From Anopheles merus (Eukaryota > Arthropoda > Insecta > Diptera > Culicidae): a stretch of DNA of 64,000 bases. Of the stretch, positions 49,851 through 62,613 are shown one piece after another; position 1 is the first letter of the stretch, and each line of letters opens with the position of its first letter. The DNA is taken from the NCBI RefSeq assembly GCF_017562075.2, contig NC_054085.1:7795259-7859258 (forward strand). The letters run 5' to 3'. Made by a program: the position numbers and the translations under genes. The notes beneath the pieces were generated by a model that did not search any database, was not told where the DNA came from, and saw only the letters and a program-made list of their open reading frames with translations.

Positions 49851-50760
49851 GCCCACTGTTTACTGCATAATTTTGAAGCAAAACGAAATGTCCTCAGAGT
49901 GTGCTCTTTGCTGGAATCGAACACAAAAGAACCATCGCTGAAAGTTTCCTCGTCCGGAGTCTTTGCAACTAAACTGACTATAAATAATCTACATTGTCAA
50001 CGTCCGCGCACTACAGTTTTCCTCCTTTCTGTCTCTCTCTCTCTCTCACACACACGCAGCCCATTCGTACATTCAGGCTTCTCATTCTCTCTAGCCTCAA
50101 CTCTGATTTCCTCTTACTCATTCCACGGTTTCGCGGTCCCGCTCCTAACCGACCGCATTCCTTCCCCGTGGAGTGGAGTTTGAATAATTTAAAGTTTCAT
50201 TTATGAAATGGCACTTTAATACCAATTTGTGAATTTGAGTGCGCGTAATGGGAATCAGTTTATGAATTTCTGTTTTCACAAGGCATGGCAGGGGTGTAGG
50301 ACAACGCTCTCTCAAGGACGCCTGGGAGATGACAGTTTTCATCAACGCACGCTCGAACAGAAGCGCTGCCTTGGAATGCGGGGACCTTCAAACATCAAAC
50401 GCCCGGGCGTGCTGCGGTGTCCGGTTGATGGGTTTTCCTCAAGGCTTAAGCATTCTTTCGCTCAGCATTCTGGCAAGAGGGTAGCAAGCAAAGCAAGCTA
50501 CTATAATTGTGTTATAATAATGTTCAATTGGCGCGCCTGCTCGCCCTGCTAATGCCAGGCCCCATCGACTCTGGTACTGGTTGAAAGTTTTCCCTAGCAG
50601 TCCGGGGGGTTCCGGAGCCCTCGGTTCGGGGCAAACGGTAGAAAACTTTCTCCTTGCTGGGAAATCCGTTGGGCAAGGTAGTATCGTTTGCATTCGCAAA
50701 GGATACCGACACCGGAGATGCTGCCGGGGCTCTAGTTCGCATGTGTGTGCTCGTGTGTTT

Positions 50761-50781
50761 GTGTGTGTGTGTGTGTGTGTG
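50761..50781 (+). repeat. (GT)n microsatellite
   Basis: About ten GT units. Confidence 0.85.
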
Positions 50782-51020
50782 CTTGCGGCAGCAAGAGTGG
50801 GCCATAGACACAGCGCCATCGAAAGTTTTGTAATTTGTTTCTGTACATTAAATATTGATGCAGCGCTCCAGCCCCTTGCTACCTATCCGTGCGGCAATCC
50901 GTTCGGCATGCTCTTCTACCTCCAGCTAGGCTGGGATGGCCGAGCGCTTATGTTTGATGTCGATTCGGTCCGGGCCGTGGTGTTCGGAGAGAAAAGGTGA
51001 ATCGGTTTTTTTTTGCTGCA

Positions 51021-51049
51021 CAGGGGTTGGTTGGTAAGGCCAACCCCTG
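51021..51049. repeat. GC-rich perfect hairpin
   Basis: The 10-bp arms CAGGGGTTGG and CCAACCCCTG flank a 9-nt loop. A T-run lies just upstream and a TATAAATA-like motif just downstream. Confidence 0.75.
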
Positions 51050-51352
51050 CCAGGGCTTATAAATAAACGAGAAGGGTGGATATACCTGTACAAAGGTAAG
51101 TTGCAAATTCGGTTTTATTCCTACAGTTGCATGCTTTTGATGTATTGTTATGGTATGATTTATGATTCCGTTGTTTGTTTGATGTTGTTTCAGGTGGGAT
51201 TTATGTTTTTCTAGGGTGTACAGTGTCGTGTGAATGCGGTCTTTATCATAATTATCGTTATGAAACATTATACTTCACTATTTCATCAAGAACTTTTATG
51301 CTAATTTCATTAATAGATTTTTATTTATTTATTTTTAAAATTCTACAAAATT

Positions 51353-51372
51353 TAATATAGTGCACTATATTA
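51353..51372. repeat. 20-bp perfect palindrome
   Basis: The 10-bp arms TAATATAGTG and CACTATATTA abut around a central TGCA. Confidence 0.8.
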
Positions 51373-52521
51373 TAATTTGCATTTAATATTTATAGTTTGA
51401 TTATTATTCATTATTTTTACGGGCCTATCTCTTTAGAAAATGTTCGAAAGATTTTTTGTTTCTTTGTGTGTATTTAAGCTAACACAATTTATTCATCAAA
51501 TCTTGGTCCTTTTTCCCAAAAGGATATATTTTTCAATTACTTTCACTACCCCTTCTTCCGTTTTATAATTCCCCTTTATGCATAATCCCTCCCCAAAAAA
51601 GCCTTATTTCCTTCTCACCCAAAATTGTTCTTCCAGTTGCTTTTACTGCACAACCACCGTAGAACACTTTGGCGTTGCCTTTCGCTTAATGAAGGCGCCG
51701 CAATCTTGCTCCACGGAATGTAAATTAATTTAACTTTCAAACCATAAACTTTAGCACAATATAAATCCAACCATTTGTGCATTTTGATGAGCTCGAGGTC
51801 GATAGCAGGGGCGGGAGAGCGGTACGGTCTTCGGTGCGCACCGAGAAAGATAATCTTACGCGCGAGCGGCCAAACTCCTGCTGATTAACGGCCTGCCAAT
51901 GTGGTCGAGATAAGGAAGACATTAATAGAAGCGTTTAAGATAAAGGAAGAACCGTGCCCGCTGTGGAACAGCTTGATTAATTTAAACAACTTGTCCGAAA
52001 GAGCCAGCTTATCCGACCGACTCATTCATAAACCGATTGGTTTTGTCGGGGATTTTGGTTTGGCATTGCTCATCGCGCTGTGGTAGCGTATCGTCTAATT
52101 GGGTGAGCAGTGTCGCTCCGGAAAGGTTGCAACCTTTGCAAGCTTGATCAAGAGATATAAATGTAGTTTATTGATAATATTTTACGTTGCAAGGTGTAAG
52201 ATTTATGATGCGTTTAACAATAAAATTGGAATTAATTTGGCAGATATAGCGTCGAGGTACATGCACGAAAGGGAAAACATTCAGAAAAGGGCAAAAAAGG
52301 GAAAGACCTGAAAATTGCCAACGATTAATTAGAGATAAAGCAAAACAAAAATAGTTCATTTAATCTACATGTCTATGTTTCTCTCCGCTATTGTGGTATC
52401 TTCTGTTCAATAAATCATTCACAGTCCAGGTTGCTATTGAAATTCAAGGACTAGATTTATTTTGATTGTTTTTCTCCGTTTTTTCCCAACAATAGCCTCT
52501 TTCTTATTATCTTGTCCTTGT

Positions 52522-52619
52522 CTCTGTACCGCTTATTCCAGACCAAATTCTGCTTACTTTATGAAAAGGACTCTGTACTGTTTATTACAGACCAAATCCT
52601 GCTTACTTAATGGAAAGTA
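52522..52619 (+). repeat. Two-unit tandem duplication, 49-bp period
   Basis: The unit starting CTCTGTACCGCTTATTCCAG at 52522 repeats at 52571 with a few substitutions. Both units share CAGACCAAAT and CTGCTTACTT. Confidence 0.9.
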
Positions 52620-53119
52620 ATTTATGTAATTTATTTCTCAATATGTTATTCCTGTTGGGTTCTCGTCTTGCTCATAAATTTGTGTCGTTTCATTCTTCTT
52701 CCTGGCGTAACGAATCATGCCAACCTTAGACAGGTTGTAAGATTTAATTGTACCACGCAATTGGATATTGCTTGCTATGCTGGATACGAATGGGATTCCA
52801 CTATGATCAACACCTACCAATAGATAGGGAGCCAACACATCTAACGATAGATCTACCTATTGCTACGGTTGGAACGATATTGAACGTTGGGTTTGTTTAA
52901 TTGATGAGTTATGTATCTAGATAGCTAATTACTAGGGAAAATCAATTGTAGCTTACAGAAAGCTATAAACTAAGGATATTTTTATATGTAAATCGTAAAA
53001 AATGAACTCAACTAAAGCTGCCAATCCCAAACTAATCCGGAATAGCAACAAATAAAACTTCTAGGATCGTACAATAAGATATATTTTCCGACCATTAATA
53101 GCTTCAAATAAACCGCCAA

Positions 53120-54600
53120 CACAAAGCGTCCTCAAACTATTTCCCGAATCCACCCGAAAGCCTTTTTATTCCCCAAACTATTGAACAACACAATTGGCCA
53201 TTATCATGAAAGCAACCGCAACACGATCATACCCCTTCCAAAAAACCCCACCAGCCGGGATAAAAGCGAACAAAAGCGACGCGATAAAGAATGTCAGATG
53301 GTGTTCCGCGTGCTAAGCAGCCATTACGCCAGAGATATGCCAAACTTCCGCATTACGCATAAACGGTTCCGAGCAATTTGTGTTTGTTTGTTATTATTGC
53401 AGCACCAAACCACCCGGCCACCAAGCGACCGGCGTATAAACTAACGCCCCAAAACCATCATCCTACCATCATCAAATGCCCGCAGACGCTACCCGCAACA
53501 GAGAACCCTACGAAAAGTACCCGCGGGTGCTGCAATTCGGTGAAAATTCCTGGAAGCCCATCGTGAGCGGTTTCACTTTTACCTCCCTGTTTTTTTTTTT
53601 GTATTGGCGTTAAACCCTTTCTGGCGAAAAATACTTTCCAGGAAGGTTGCTGACACGGTGCGAATCCAACTGGTCCCGGGAATACCTGTCCCGGGTTGCG
53701 CTCTTTCTATTTCAACTCAACTTGATCCACCCGGTTTCGTGACTTTTGCAGTACCGCGGCCTACAATAATGTCTACCGATGCCTTCCCAAAGCATTCGAA
53801 TGGATTCCATTCCGGCACCGACTGCCCCTATGCAATGGAGGTCTTCTACAATGTACAACAAACCTGGCCAACCCCCGGTCGAACGGTGGAAGAAGTTTTT
53901 CGATGGTGCTTTGCGTGTGATCCCTCGGTAACTTAATACGTTTCCAGCCGTCTTGATGGCGCACGTTGCCCCGCTGCCGTAGGATTGTACTCAACCGGAG
54001 CGTCGGAGTGCTGCGCGCTGGAGCACCACCGGGAATGTCTTTTTTTGTGTTCAAGAGCCAGCAAACACGAGAAGGAAATAAATAAATGAAAAAAGGATGA
54101 TTAAAATAAACCTTCGTGCGTCCAGGAGTGCCACCTGGAAGACGAGTCATTCTGCTGCGGTCGTAAGGTCGGGGACGTAGCTGCTTCGGCATTGGGTTAG
54201 ATTCAAGTCTTCTTTCTTTCGTGTCTTATCCTAACTATTCCAGAGCAACATTGTACTCAAAACCTGAACGATTGTTTCAGACACCGAGCGTTTTGATTTT
54301 TATGATTGTGACCATTATCGGATTACTAACAGTTGAGGTATTTTAAGAAGCGAACATACATAGACAAGACTTCGGCCCTCGCTTGGCATCAAATTGGAGG
54401 GTTGAGAAGCTAGGGAAGCGTTCTTCAGTAACGGCTTGATGATGGTGGTAAATTGTGGATAGGAAGAAATAGATTGACCCGGACCAACTGGCTTTAGTTG
54501 GAATCTTTTCCAAAGAGGTGATCGAGTGACAGTTCTTCAGGTTAAATTCAATCAACCGCATATCGCGTCGAGCGATGGATCAGATTGATCGATGAATTGG
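53120..54600. other. GC-richer non-coding block with strand asymmetry
   Basis: From about 53165 to 53560 the plus strand is unusually rich in A and C. Minus-strand frame 53773-54192 (139 codons) begins MPKQLRPRPYDRSRMTRLPG but has weak codon bias and no recognised domain. Confidence 0.45.
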
Positions 54601-55860
54601 TCCAAACAAGGATGAGGCAGGGACTATTAGGATGTATTTATCTATCTGGATCTCTGAATGTATCCATTTCAAGCTTCAGCTCTTCGTTTTGAAGAGGTTT
54701 GTGTGTTATATTTTATCTGCGTTGTTGAATGTCCTCACTATTCTACCATGTCATTTGTCATTATTCACTAACCATGTAACTATCCAAAGATCCAGAGATC
54801 CTGGAATAGACGCAGAAGTTTAAACTGTAAACAACCTCATTAATGTTGACTGCATTACCAAGTTAATTAATATTTTTTCCAAGTTTAAATAAGTATGTTT
54901 ATCAATTCAAATTGAAATAAATCTTTTTTTTTTAAATCAATTACTGAGATAGCGATAAGCTATAGCTTCCAAATGAAAACTATATTTTGGTTTAGCGAAC
55001 ATGTTTACGTTTTTAACATGTTTATGCCTAACTTAAAGCATTGTTGACAGTGCGATATCAAAAGCGTTGAATTTACAAGTTCAATCTCTGTTTTACAGGT
55101 ACTACCCGATATACGCTATTAATGCGGACCGGAGGCAATAGCGTTTCTCGAATATTAGTGTAAGTCAAACTTCCAGGTTTTCAGTTAAATTATAGCTAAT
55201 TTTGCTATAAATTTGTTTGAAGTGGTAGGTTTAAGCCTCTAAATTAGTTATTTGATCTGATTTCAACTAAAGATTACAATTTTATACCTTTATAGATTAT
55301 TGATAGATTATATTCTACCAAAAGGAAATTTATTTTGCATTTGACATTTGATGTTTCAAATTAGTAAAATTTGCTCAAAGAACTATCAAATTTAGAAAAT
55401 AACGTATATCGAAATCGCGTATATCGAGCATGGCGTATATCGGGGAATACCGGTACATTTACGTTTTTAAACTATGTTTTTTTTCTGTTTTATTGGCTAT
55501 TGGTTATCTTTTGTTTCAATTGTGTGTTTCATAGCTTGATCGAGCGCCTTGTATTTAATTTTTACTATGTTTAATGTATGTAATAATCCGAAGTCAAGTA
55601 ACTATTATAAAGGATACAATAACAAATGCATAATTCAATTCGTTTAATAATTGAAAGAGAATGTTTAATCATTGCTAAAGTAAAAAGCGAATTTCTTCGC
55701 TTCCTTCACATAATGAATGAGAAATTACACACTGCATGATTAATAACCTAATCAACTTTTTACCCCCAAATCCAAACGCAGAGCTGAAGGTGTGAAAAAT
55801 ATTCCAATTTGCACCGTAATCACCATCCGGGCACAACTTATGCCACAACTGCGGCAAATC
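54600..55860. other. AT-rich block hosting MITE copy B
   Basis: The short frame at 55371-55574 overlaps the element's right end. Nothing else was recognised. Confidence 0.55.
55096..55453 (+). mobile_element. pogo/Tigger-like MITE, family 1, copy B
   Basis: A 358-bp element flanked by TA (55094-55095 and 55454-55455). The left end is CAGGTACTACCCGATATACG; the right end read inverted is CCGGTATTCCCCGATATACG, with 17 of 20 bases matching. CGATATACGC occurs at the left end (55107-55116), and in inverted form at 55417-55426 and 55433-55442, with a variant at 55402-55411. These subterminal repeats are typical transposase binding sites. It aligns with copy A along its length and with copy C at both ends. 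There is no ORF, so it is non-autonomous. Confidence 0.88.
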
Positions 55861-56800
55861 CAGGATTCGTCTACTGCCATATTCGCCTCACGCACACACT
55901 AAACCCGTATCAACTCAAACGACACGAAGCACTTTGATTGCCCACCAAGATTTTGGCCAAACACGCTACGAGAGGGACTAATGTCGTTCGCCGCTCGCCG
56001 GGCTTTGTCTAGTCGGGGGGTTTCCCTTCTTCACCTTCATGTTGTGGTACCCAGCAACCACCCTCGTCGGATGTTCTAAATGATTGATACACCGCATTGA
56101 AATCAAACAGTTTATCTTCATTGGACAAGAAACTTGTTCTCCCATCACTAGCCCGACCGACCGACCGTCCCATCATCCTTGCCGCTTCTAATCCTTGCTG
56201 GCAAAAAACGACACCAGCTGCTGCAAAAGTTTCTGCTTGGCGGAGAACGAGTCGGTGAACCGTGTCTAGCAACCCGTGCGAGGGGTCTTTCCTCTCTATT
56301 CTTTCCGCTTCCCCCCTGTACGAACTGTGGAGTGGAATTGTAACGAGAGCACGGTTTCGGGATTGGCCTAGGCCGGAGGATAATTATCCTTCGCACACAT
56401 GACTGAATCTACAGCGACCATTCCATTTCCCACCGGATCGGCAGCGGACGCACAATTAAAGCAAACACTTTGTAGATTCGCTTCGGGACGATTATCGACC
56501 CCAGGGTGCGAGGCAAGAGCGGTCCGCACTTGCTGAGAAAATGGTGCGAAGGTGTCCTCTCTTCGGTAGAGTGAGCTAAGCAAATAGCGCCTCGGATCAG
56601 CCGGTACAAGGGTAAGGAGAGGGTTTAGGAATAGATTCGCACCACCAGTGTGATGAATGTGATAGGTTTTCAAAATTTTGGCTAGACAATTTTGGCTGCC
56701 TCTTTGAAGATCATGGGCGCATGCATATCGTATCCCAGCACAAACAAGTACAGTTTTCAGACAAGGGGTTAAATTAAAGCGGGCGTGAAAATGATTCATG
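55860..56800. other. GC-richer non-coding block
   Basis: It holds a CCGACCGA run near 56154. The 143-codon minus-strand frame (56368-56799) has no recognised domain. Confidence 0.5.
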
Positions 56801-58540
56801 TAATATGTCTAATCAACAAAATGATCAATAATTTATGGAGCGCATTATGTGAGAGAAACATTTAGAAAAAGCTGCTATACTTGGGGTAACATTGCAATTT
56901 AATATTTAGAAGAATTGTATAAATATGTCATAGAATGAAATATCTTATATGCGTTTGGATATGATTGTAACTTTTCTTACAGTTCTGTTTTCTACCTATA
57001 CAAAATGCCTATTGTGACTGTAAATCACAAATAACTCGAACCTATACGGACGACTAATAATTCGCTGGACACGCAGATCAGTCACAAATAGTCATGCTTT
57101 AAGGTTTAACAGTATTAGTTAGGCATTGAACGAATAATTTTGAATGAAATAGTTCAGCACATTAATGTTACATAAAACCCCCATTTTTATGGCAGTTTCA
57201 TGTAATTTACAAGATTTTCATCAACAGTTCGTATGAGGCTGTGGCGTTGGACTTTGTAACAGTTTGTTCGAGTATTTTTTCAGTGTTGATTCGAGTCGTG
57301 ACATCCCTGACAACCAAAGTAACGCATTTTTCTTTCTTTCCTTCAAATATGTTTTTGGGATTCTTATCCAAACAAAAGACACCAAATGTATAAGAAGTAG
57401 TTACTCCAACAAATAATTTGAAACTATTCAACATTCAACATTTATTTTATATTTACTATATGTAATTGCACTTCTCATGCTACTTGAGTTATAATGATAA
57501 ATCCTAAATCAGATCACAATGTAGAGTAACTTGAGAAGAATGGAAGTATGTTTAAGATGTTATTATTACAATTGTATATTTCAGTAAATAATGTAGGAAC
57601 ATGTGATGACAACGGACGAAACTCAGAAAAATGCACTGATCATACACACAACCCAGACGAACAACACAGTTCAATCAAGGAAAAGCGGATCCATGGAATG
57701 CATCGAAAAAATCTATATCATCCTTTTTGAAACTCATCAAGAATTAACTAATGGGTCTGCCCTACCACTGATGAGGACACAACTGCGAAACGTATATGAC
57801 AACAGGTTATTCCATGGTTATAAGTTCCTAAGAACAATCTACATATCTAGCGTATGGCTACTTATTTGCCTTTTAATAACTACCTTTTAATTTGTTGATT
57901 GATAAGTTATCCTAAATCAGATATGGAAATAATCATTTGGTTAGTTGGAAGTTAGTGCCAAACAGACCAGTCAGGCAGAAATTCCTTAAGTCTTTAATCG
58001 GTTAACATAATCCGAAGGGTTGATTCCTTTCCAGTTGGGAAATAAGTATGTTCTCCTTTGATACGTGAAACTTCTTCAAGAGTGCTAAAGAACCTTCCGG
58101 GAAGTTGAAAAGCTGTCTATCGTTCAACTAAAAGAAAGATTCGTTGTAGAATGTTTTGTTTTTAAACTAAGTTTGAAAATACTCTATGGTCTAGATCTTC
58201 CGGTGAATTGCCGAACTGAATCTGCTGGATGAAGTTTCAAGTATCATTTCCTATTCATGTTCAGAGTTGCATACGACAGATGTAGCCCATCGTTGGTATG
58301 ATTTCAACGTGCGCTAATTTGTATGTATCATCGCAGTTTTGTTTTTCCCATTTTATATTCTATAACACTGAAAATAGTCAAACACAGCTTATAACGTAAG
58401 CACAGTGATTTCAATCATGTTTTACCACACTAGTATTATGTTCTCTTCGACCGCAACACAAGACTTTCTCGCCATTTTGTGCACTTTTCCGCAAACTTAC
58501 CTCAGCTAACACACATGCTAGCTACGAGTGTGAATAACAA
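56800..58540. other. AT-rich non-coding block
   Basis: Frames of 75 codons (57207-57434 minus) and 95 codons (57603-57890 plus) show no GC3 bias or known domain. No repeat copy was recognised. Confidence 0.5.
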
Positions 58541-58595
58541 ATCGTGCACTTAGAAACAATCGTCATGCAAATCGTACCGAAGCAGCAACACAAGC

Positions 58596-58669
58596 GCATT
58601 TCGCGTGCATTCTAATCGCCATTCGACACTTGCAGCGCGAAAACGGAAAACACGAAACACGCGAAATGC
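58596..58669. repeat. Inverted repeat, 12-bp perfect arms, 50-nt spacer
   Basis: GCATTTCGCGTG (58596-58607) pairs with CACGCGAAATGC (58658-58669). The arms are CpG-rich and could form a 74-nt stem-loop. Confidence 0.75.
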
Positions 58670-59231
58670 ACCTCCAACGGTAGCGAAAGAGAGAAGAAGA
58701 AGAGAGGTAGAGGAGTTGGGTTGGAAAAAACATGGCACCTGACGAGAAACGTTTATCGCCTACAAAACAGAGGCAATTGTGGTGCAAAAGGTAAACCATC
58801 AACCGGAAGAAATGGCAACAGCAGGAGAGGGAAATGCGAGGTCAAAAGAAGCACACGCACCACAAACGCACACACACAGTCGCTTACACACATACAGATG
58901 AAGCGGAAATTATGCAAATTATTATTAATAAAACAACAATATCGCTACAAGAATTTAATGGCAGTGCACAGTGTGGACCCGTGCACTTTGTGCAATGCAG
59001 ACGGGCGAAAGGAAGGGAACGGGGTTGGACAACAACAACAACAACAGCAACAAAAAATCGTCCATGAATGAATGAAAACCACTCACCACACTCACAGAGC
59101 AACCAGCCGGGAACACAGACTGCCACCAAAAGGTGCAATTAAACGGGAGCTCTTCCTTTTTTTGCAGCCATTGCGGCCTTTTCAACAGGTGCCATAGCGC
59201 AAAGGGTTCCAGTGCGCAGCGCTCGACGTGC

Positions 59232-59255
59232 TGTGTGTGTGTGTGTGTGTGTGTG
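59232..59255 (+). repeat. (TG)12 microsatellite
   Basis: An uninterrupted TG array. Confidence 0.9.
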
Positions 59256-59639
59256 CTGCAATTATGTGTGCCTTCCACTAGCAGGCGGTTCAGTTGGTGC
59301 CATTCCTTTTGAAAGTGGTGGGAAATTATAGAGCTCGGCTACCTGCCTGCGGAGGAGCGTCAGGAGCGCAACCCAGCGCGAACTAGCCGCATGTGCAATT
59401 GACAAATGCGTGAACAAAGCTCATTTCGCTGCTGAAGTGCATCACTTGGGCGCCACTTGGGTTTTGTACCAATGTGGAAAGGTGTTTGGCGTCGGCAAGT
59501 TCCATTGTGCTGTGCAAGTGTCCGTGTTCAATTCTTTGTTTTCACGTTTTAACGATTGACAGGTTTGAAGTTGAGTTTACAAATGCAGCACTTAATTGTT
59601 GACACTTGTCTGTCGATTCGGGGTGGGCGAGTCAAGTCA

Positions 59640-60620
59640 AATCGAACTGTTTCCTTTGTTCTAGTTTTCATGTAGATGAACATACTTTATTTCATCCGCA
59701 CAAGAGGGTTCTTTACATATTAAATATCATTAGGATTTGCTAAGCTTACTCTACACTGTGCTCTTTTGCTTATTCTTTCCAACAATGCCTATTAATTGCT
59801 CTTTAGCCAGTTTAATGACGTAAAATATCGTCTCTTAATTAGAAGTAATTTTAATCTAAAAGGTTCAAACCAAGTGAAAATGATAAAGACATATTTTTGT
59901 TGGCAGTTAGCATAAAAAACACACTTAAAATTAATTCTAATTCGCGAAACATTACACTATACTTCTAATTTCATTACACTTACTCATTATTCAAGGCAAA
60001 TAAGAAAAGTGTGGCCTTGCCATTAGTAGTTATCAAAGATTTGGACGTGTTGCTTATCTTAGTCATTTAAAAACAACATTTACATTTTAAAAAAAGTTAC
60101 CTTTTTTAGTAGGTTAATTTTAGTAAGTAGACGCAAGGGGGTGCTGTTATTTGATCAAGCATGCTTCTAAACACAGTTACTTAACTTGTTTGACCATACG
60201 GTTAGAGTTCAACTGATTAAGATGTCCAGAACTCAACTGTATTGTCCAGAAATCCATCCATTACTGTGACTTATGATGTGGAAGAAAGTTTGTAAAAACT
60301 AGTTTAGGGGATCCAATCAAATCAACAAATGTTTGTCAAATTTTTGAAGAAAACGTCAGAATAATACATCTATAAGGTAAGTAATATGAGTATTTTTTGC
60401 TTTTGCTCTAATTTTTTTTACATATTTTTAACCGACATCTTTTAATTTATAAAGTATATATCGGTAAGTCTTAAAGCATATTAACATTGCGTCCATAGCA
60501 TATTAACAGTGCATAGTCCATCCAGAAAAATACTTTAATTAACTAAACCGCAAAGCCTTAACATTCAAACTATGTTTTCTAGCACCGTATCCTAAAACCA
60601 CACACAATACTTCTTGCTTT
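59640..60620. other. AT-rich non-coding block
   Basis: Contains a small tandem duplication (60475-60521). Nothing else was recognised. Confidence 0.5.
60475..60521 (+). repeat. Two-unit tandem duplication, 22-bp period
   Basis: AGCATATTAACATTGCGTCC is followed by AGCATATTAACAGTGCATAG and then TCC. Confidence 0.75.
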
Positions 60621-61680
60621 CGATGCCGCATGCAGTAAATTGTTTATTCTCCGCGGCTGTTAGTCCCATCAAAATACATTCCCACCACCACCATCACCAA
60701 ACCAGTGGGAGGTTCCTTTAAAATGTAGGAAAAACTACCCCTACAATGATGGATCGGGTCCGGAAATTGATGGTTTCCCAATGTCTCGATGATTAAAGTT
60801 GGATATTTAATGAACACGAACGCATTGCCCGTCACGAGCGACGGTGGTGTGGTGGCTTGAAAGTCCACGCGCGTGTGTGCGTGTGTGTGTGTGAATGTGG
60901 TGCATTTAACCCCTCTTCATCTATCATCCTATTGGGAGGGTGTTTTCTCTCTAGGGTGCCTAAACTGGCCACTGCAATAGGACGCACACACACACACACA
61001 CACGCCGTGCACAGTTCCCTTCCCAAAAAGGGTGCGAACTAACACGCCGTACGCGTTTTGAATCGAGTGATGGGTTAGAGGGCTTCGGCCACCGCGGCCA
61101 AATTCTTCAGCGAGGGCCTTTGAGGTCCTTACAGAAGCACAAGCGTGACGGAGTATTTACAATGAATTAAAAAAAAAAACCTGCACAATGAAACTACACT
61201 TAGGGACAGATTATTGGTTGTTGTGTTAAAAGGGTTAGTTTGGATGAAGGTCCTCCTGGCATCTTTTTTTTTCTGCTGTTTGTCATTCCCAACTTGCTAT
61301 CTCCCGTTTGCATCAGTTCGGTTGTCATTTTTCCCTCCTGTTGAGCAAAAGGGCGCAAAACCTAACCGGAACGCAAGCCAGGCGCACGTTCGCGCTCGGT
61401 TTTAATTTAATAGGAAATGAAACGTCTCATCACGCACACGCACCGACTTGGAAGGATGCGCGCGAGTGTCACGCGCAAACGGTGCAATACACAATTTTAG
61501 CAACAAAAAAAAGCTGAAATGGCCACCATTGCGAATGTCCTTTCATATCTTTTTATCAGCAGATCGTTTATTCGCATTATGAACGGAATGTCCAACTGTA
61601 CATATGGGACAAATGGTGGCGAAGCGTTCGAAAGATGGACCTATCTGTAAATCTGATGGCGTTTTAAGTACATGATAGGC
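60620..61680. other. GC-richer non-coding block
   Basis: A GT run near 60870-60892 and a CA run near 60984-61003 lie about 100 bp apart in opposite senses, so the transcribed strand could fold back. Short frames only. Confidence 0.5.
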
Positions 61681-62605
61681 AGATGGGTGCAAATTTTGCT
61701 TTATTGATGATTTGTTTATTATTCATTGTAAATTACTTTTTTTATCCAGGTTTTCTATGTGAAATGGAATGTTGTTTTAAATTTACGTAATCATTCCTAA
61801 AATTATTTGTCATCCCAGTAGCATTGTAATTGCAATGGATTAACTTATTATCATAAATATTTACGTAGAATTGTATAGCCCCTTGTATCATTCATTATCT
61901 TTTGTTTATATATCAATTAATACTATCCTTTTGATAAAATTAATAATGTAGAAAAGATTATTCATTATTAACCACACGATTTAACTGCTCATAATTAATT
62001 GCTTCAAACGTTTCAGATATCATTTTCTTATAATAACGGACTTATTCTTATAACAAAGCTTATTCTCATTTTGTTGAACGTTTAAAAACGTCTTATTAAA
62101 AGATTATAGGTAAAATTGTCTTTAATTTTCCCAATTTCATATTGAAGTGCTTTTCCAATCTTATAGTTTCTCTTAATAATAATAATAATCGTATAGTTTG
62201 AAGCATTACAGAACCTAATCAAACAATACATAGAGTCTCTCCGTTTAAATTAGGGGAGAAAACCCACTACCATTGGGCTGGACTTAAGGACTACAAAACT
62301 CATGGAAGAGAATAGAGATTGAACATCGATGGAAACGTTAAAATTTTGTTGGGACCAAACATATAACACCAAATATACTTTGAGAACGCATTTTAATGTT
62401 GGTCCTTAATCTTACATTGAACTTTAGAGACAAATCAGAGCTTTGAGTGAATAGCAAAGTTATCAAAAAATATTACTAATGTACCAGATAAAATTCAACT
62501 GGTTCGATAATGTGGAAATATTCATGAAATATTTATCAGATTCGTGAATTGAAACATCGGCGTAATCAGATACATTTAATTGTTAAAAGTTCAACTTTGA
62601 AGAAT
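61680..62605. other. AT-rich non-coding block
   Basis: AT-rich sequence left of the hAT element with an ATA run near 62177. No coding signal. Confidence 0.5.
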
Positions 62606-62613
62606 ATTTAATG
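62606..62613 (+). repeat. 8-bp target-site duplication, left, of hAT element
   Basis: ATTTAATG, repeated exactly at 63738-63745. Confidence 0.9.

Larger units (their letters stand above)
49850..51060. other. GC-richer non-coding block
   Basis: It contains a TC/CA run near 50030-50056, a GT run at 50761-50781 and the hairpin at 51021-51049. Frames overlap on both strands, and none is supported. Confidence 0.5.
51060..53120. other. Mainly AT-rich block with a GC-richer islet
   Basis: AT-rich except for about 51640-52140. It contains a 20-bp perfect palindrome (51353-51372) and a two-unit tandem duplication (52522-52619). A 66-codon minus-strand frame at 52638-52838 is not recognised. Confidence 0.5.
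58540..59640. other. GC-richer non-coding block
   Basis: It contains the inverted repeat at 58596-58669, a CA-rich stretch near 58855-58895, an imperfect CAA/ACA run near 59027-59055 and a TG run at 59232-59255. No gene is supported. Confidence 0.5.

Noticed and set aside
53773..54192. 139-codon minus-strand frame starting MPKQLRPRPYDRSR
   Set aside because: A possible first exon was considered, but GC3 bias is weak, the putative donor after it is poor, and no homologue was recognised.
57603..57890. 95-codon plus-strand frame
   Set aside because: AT-rich codon use typical of chance frames in this block, and no recognisable domain.
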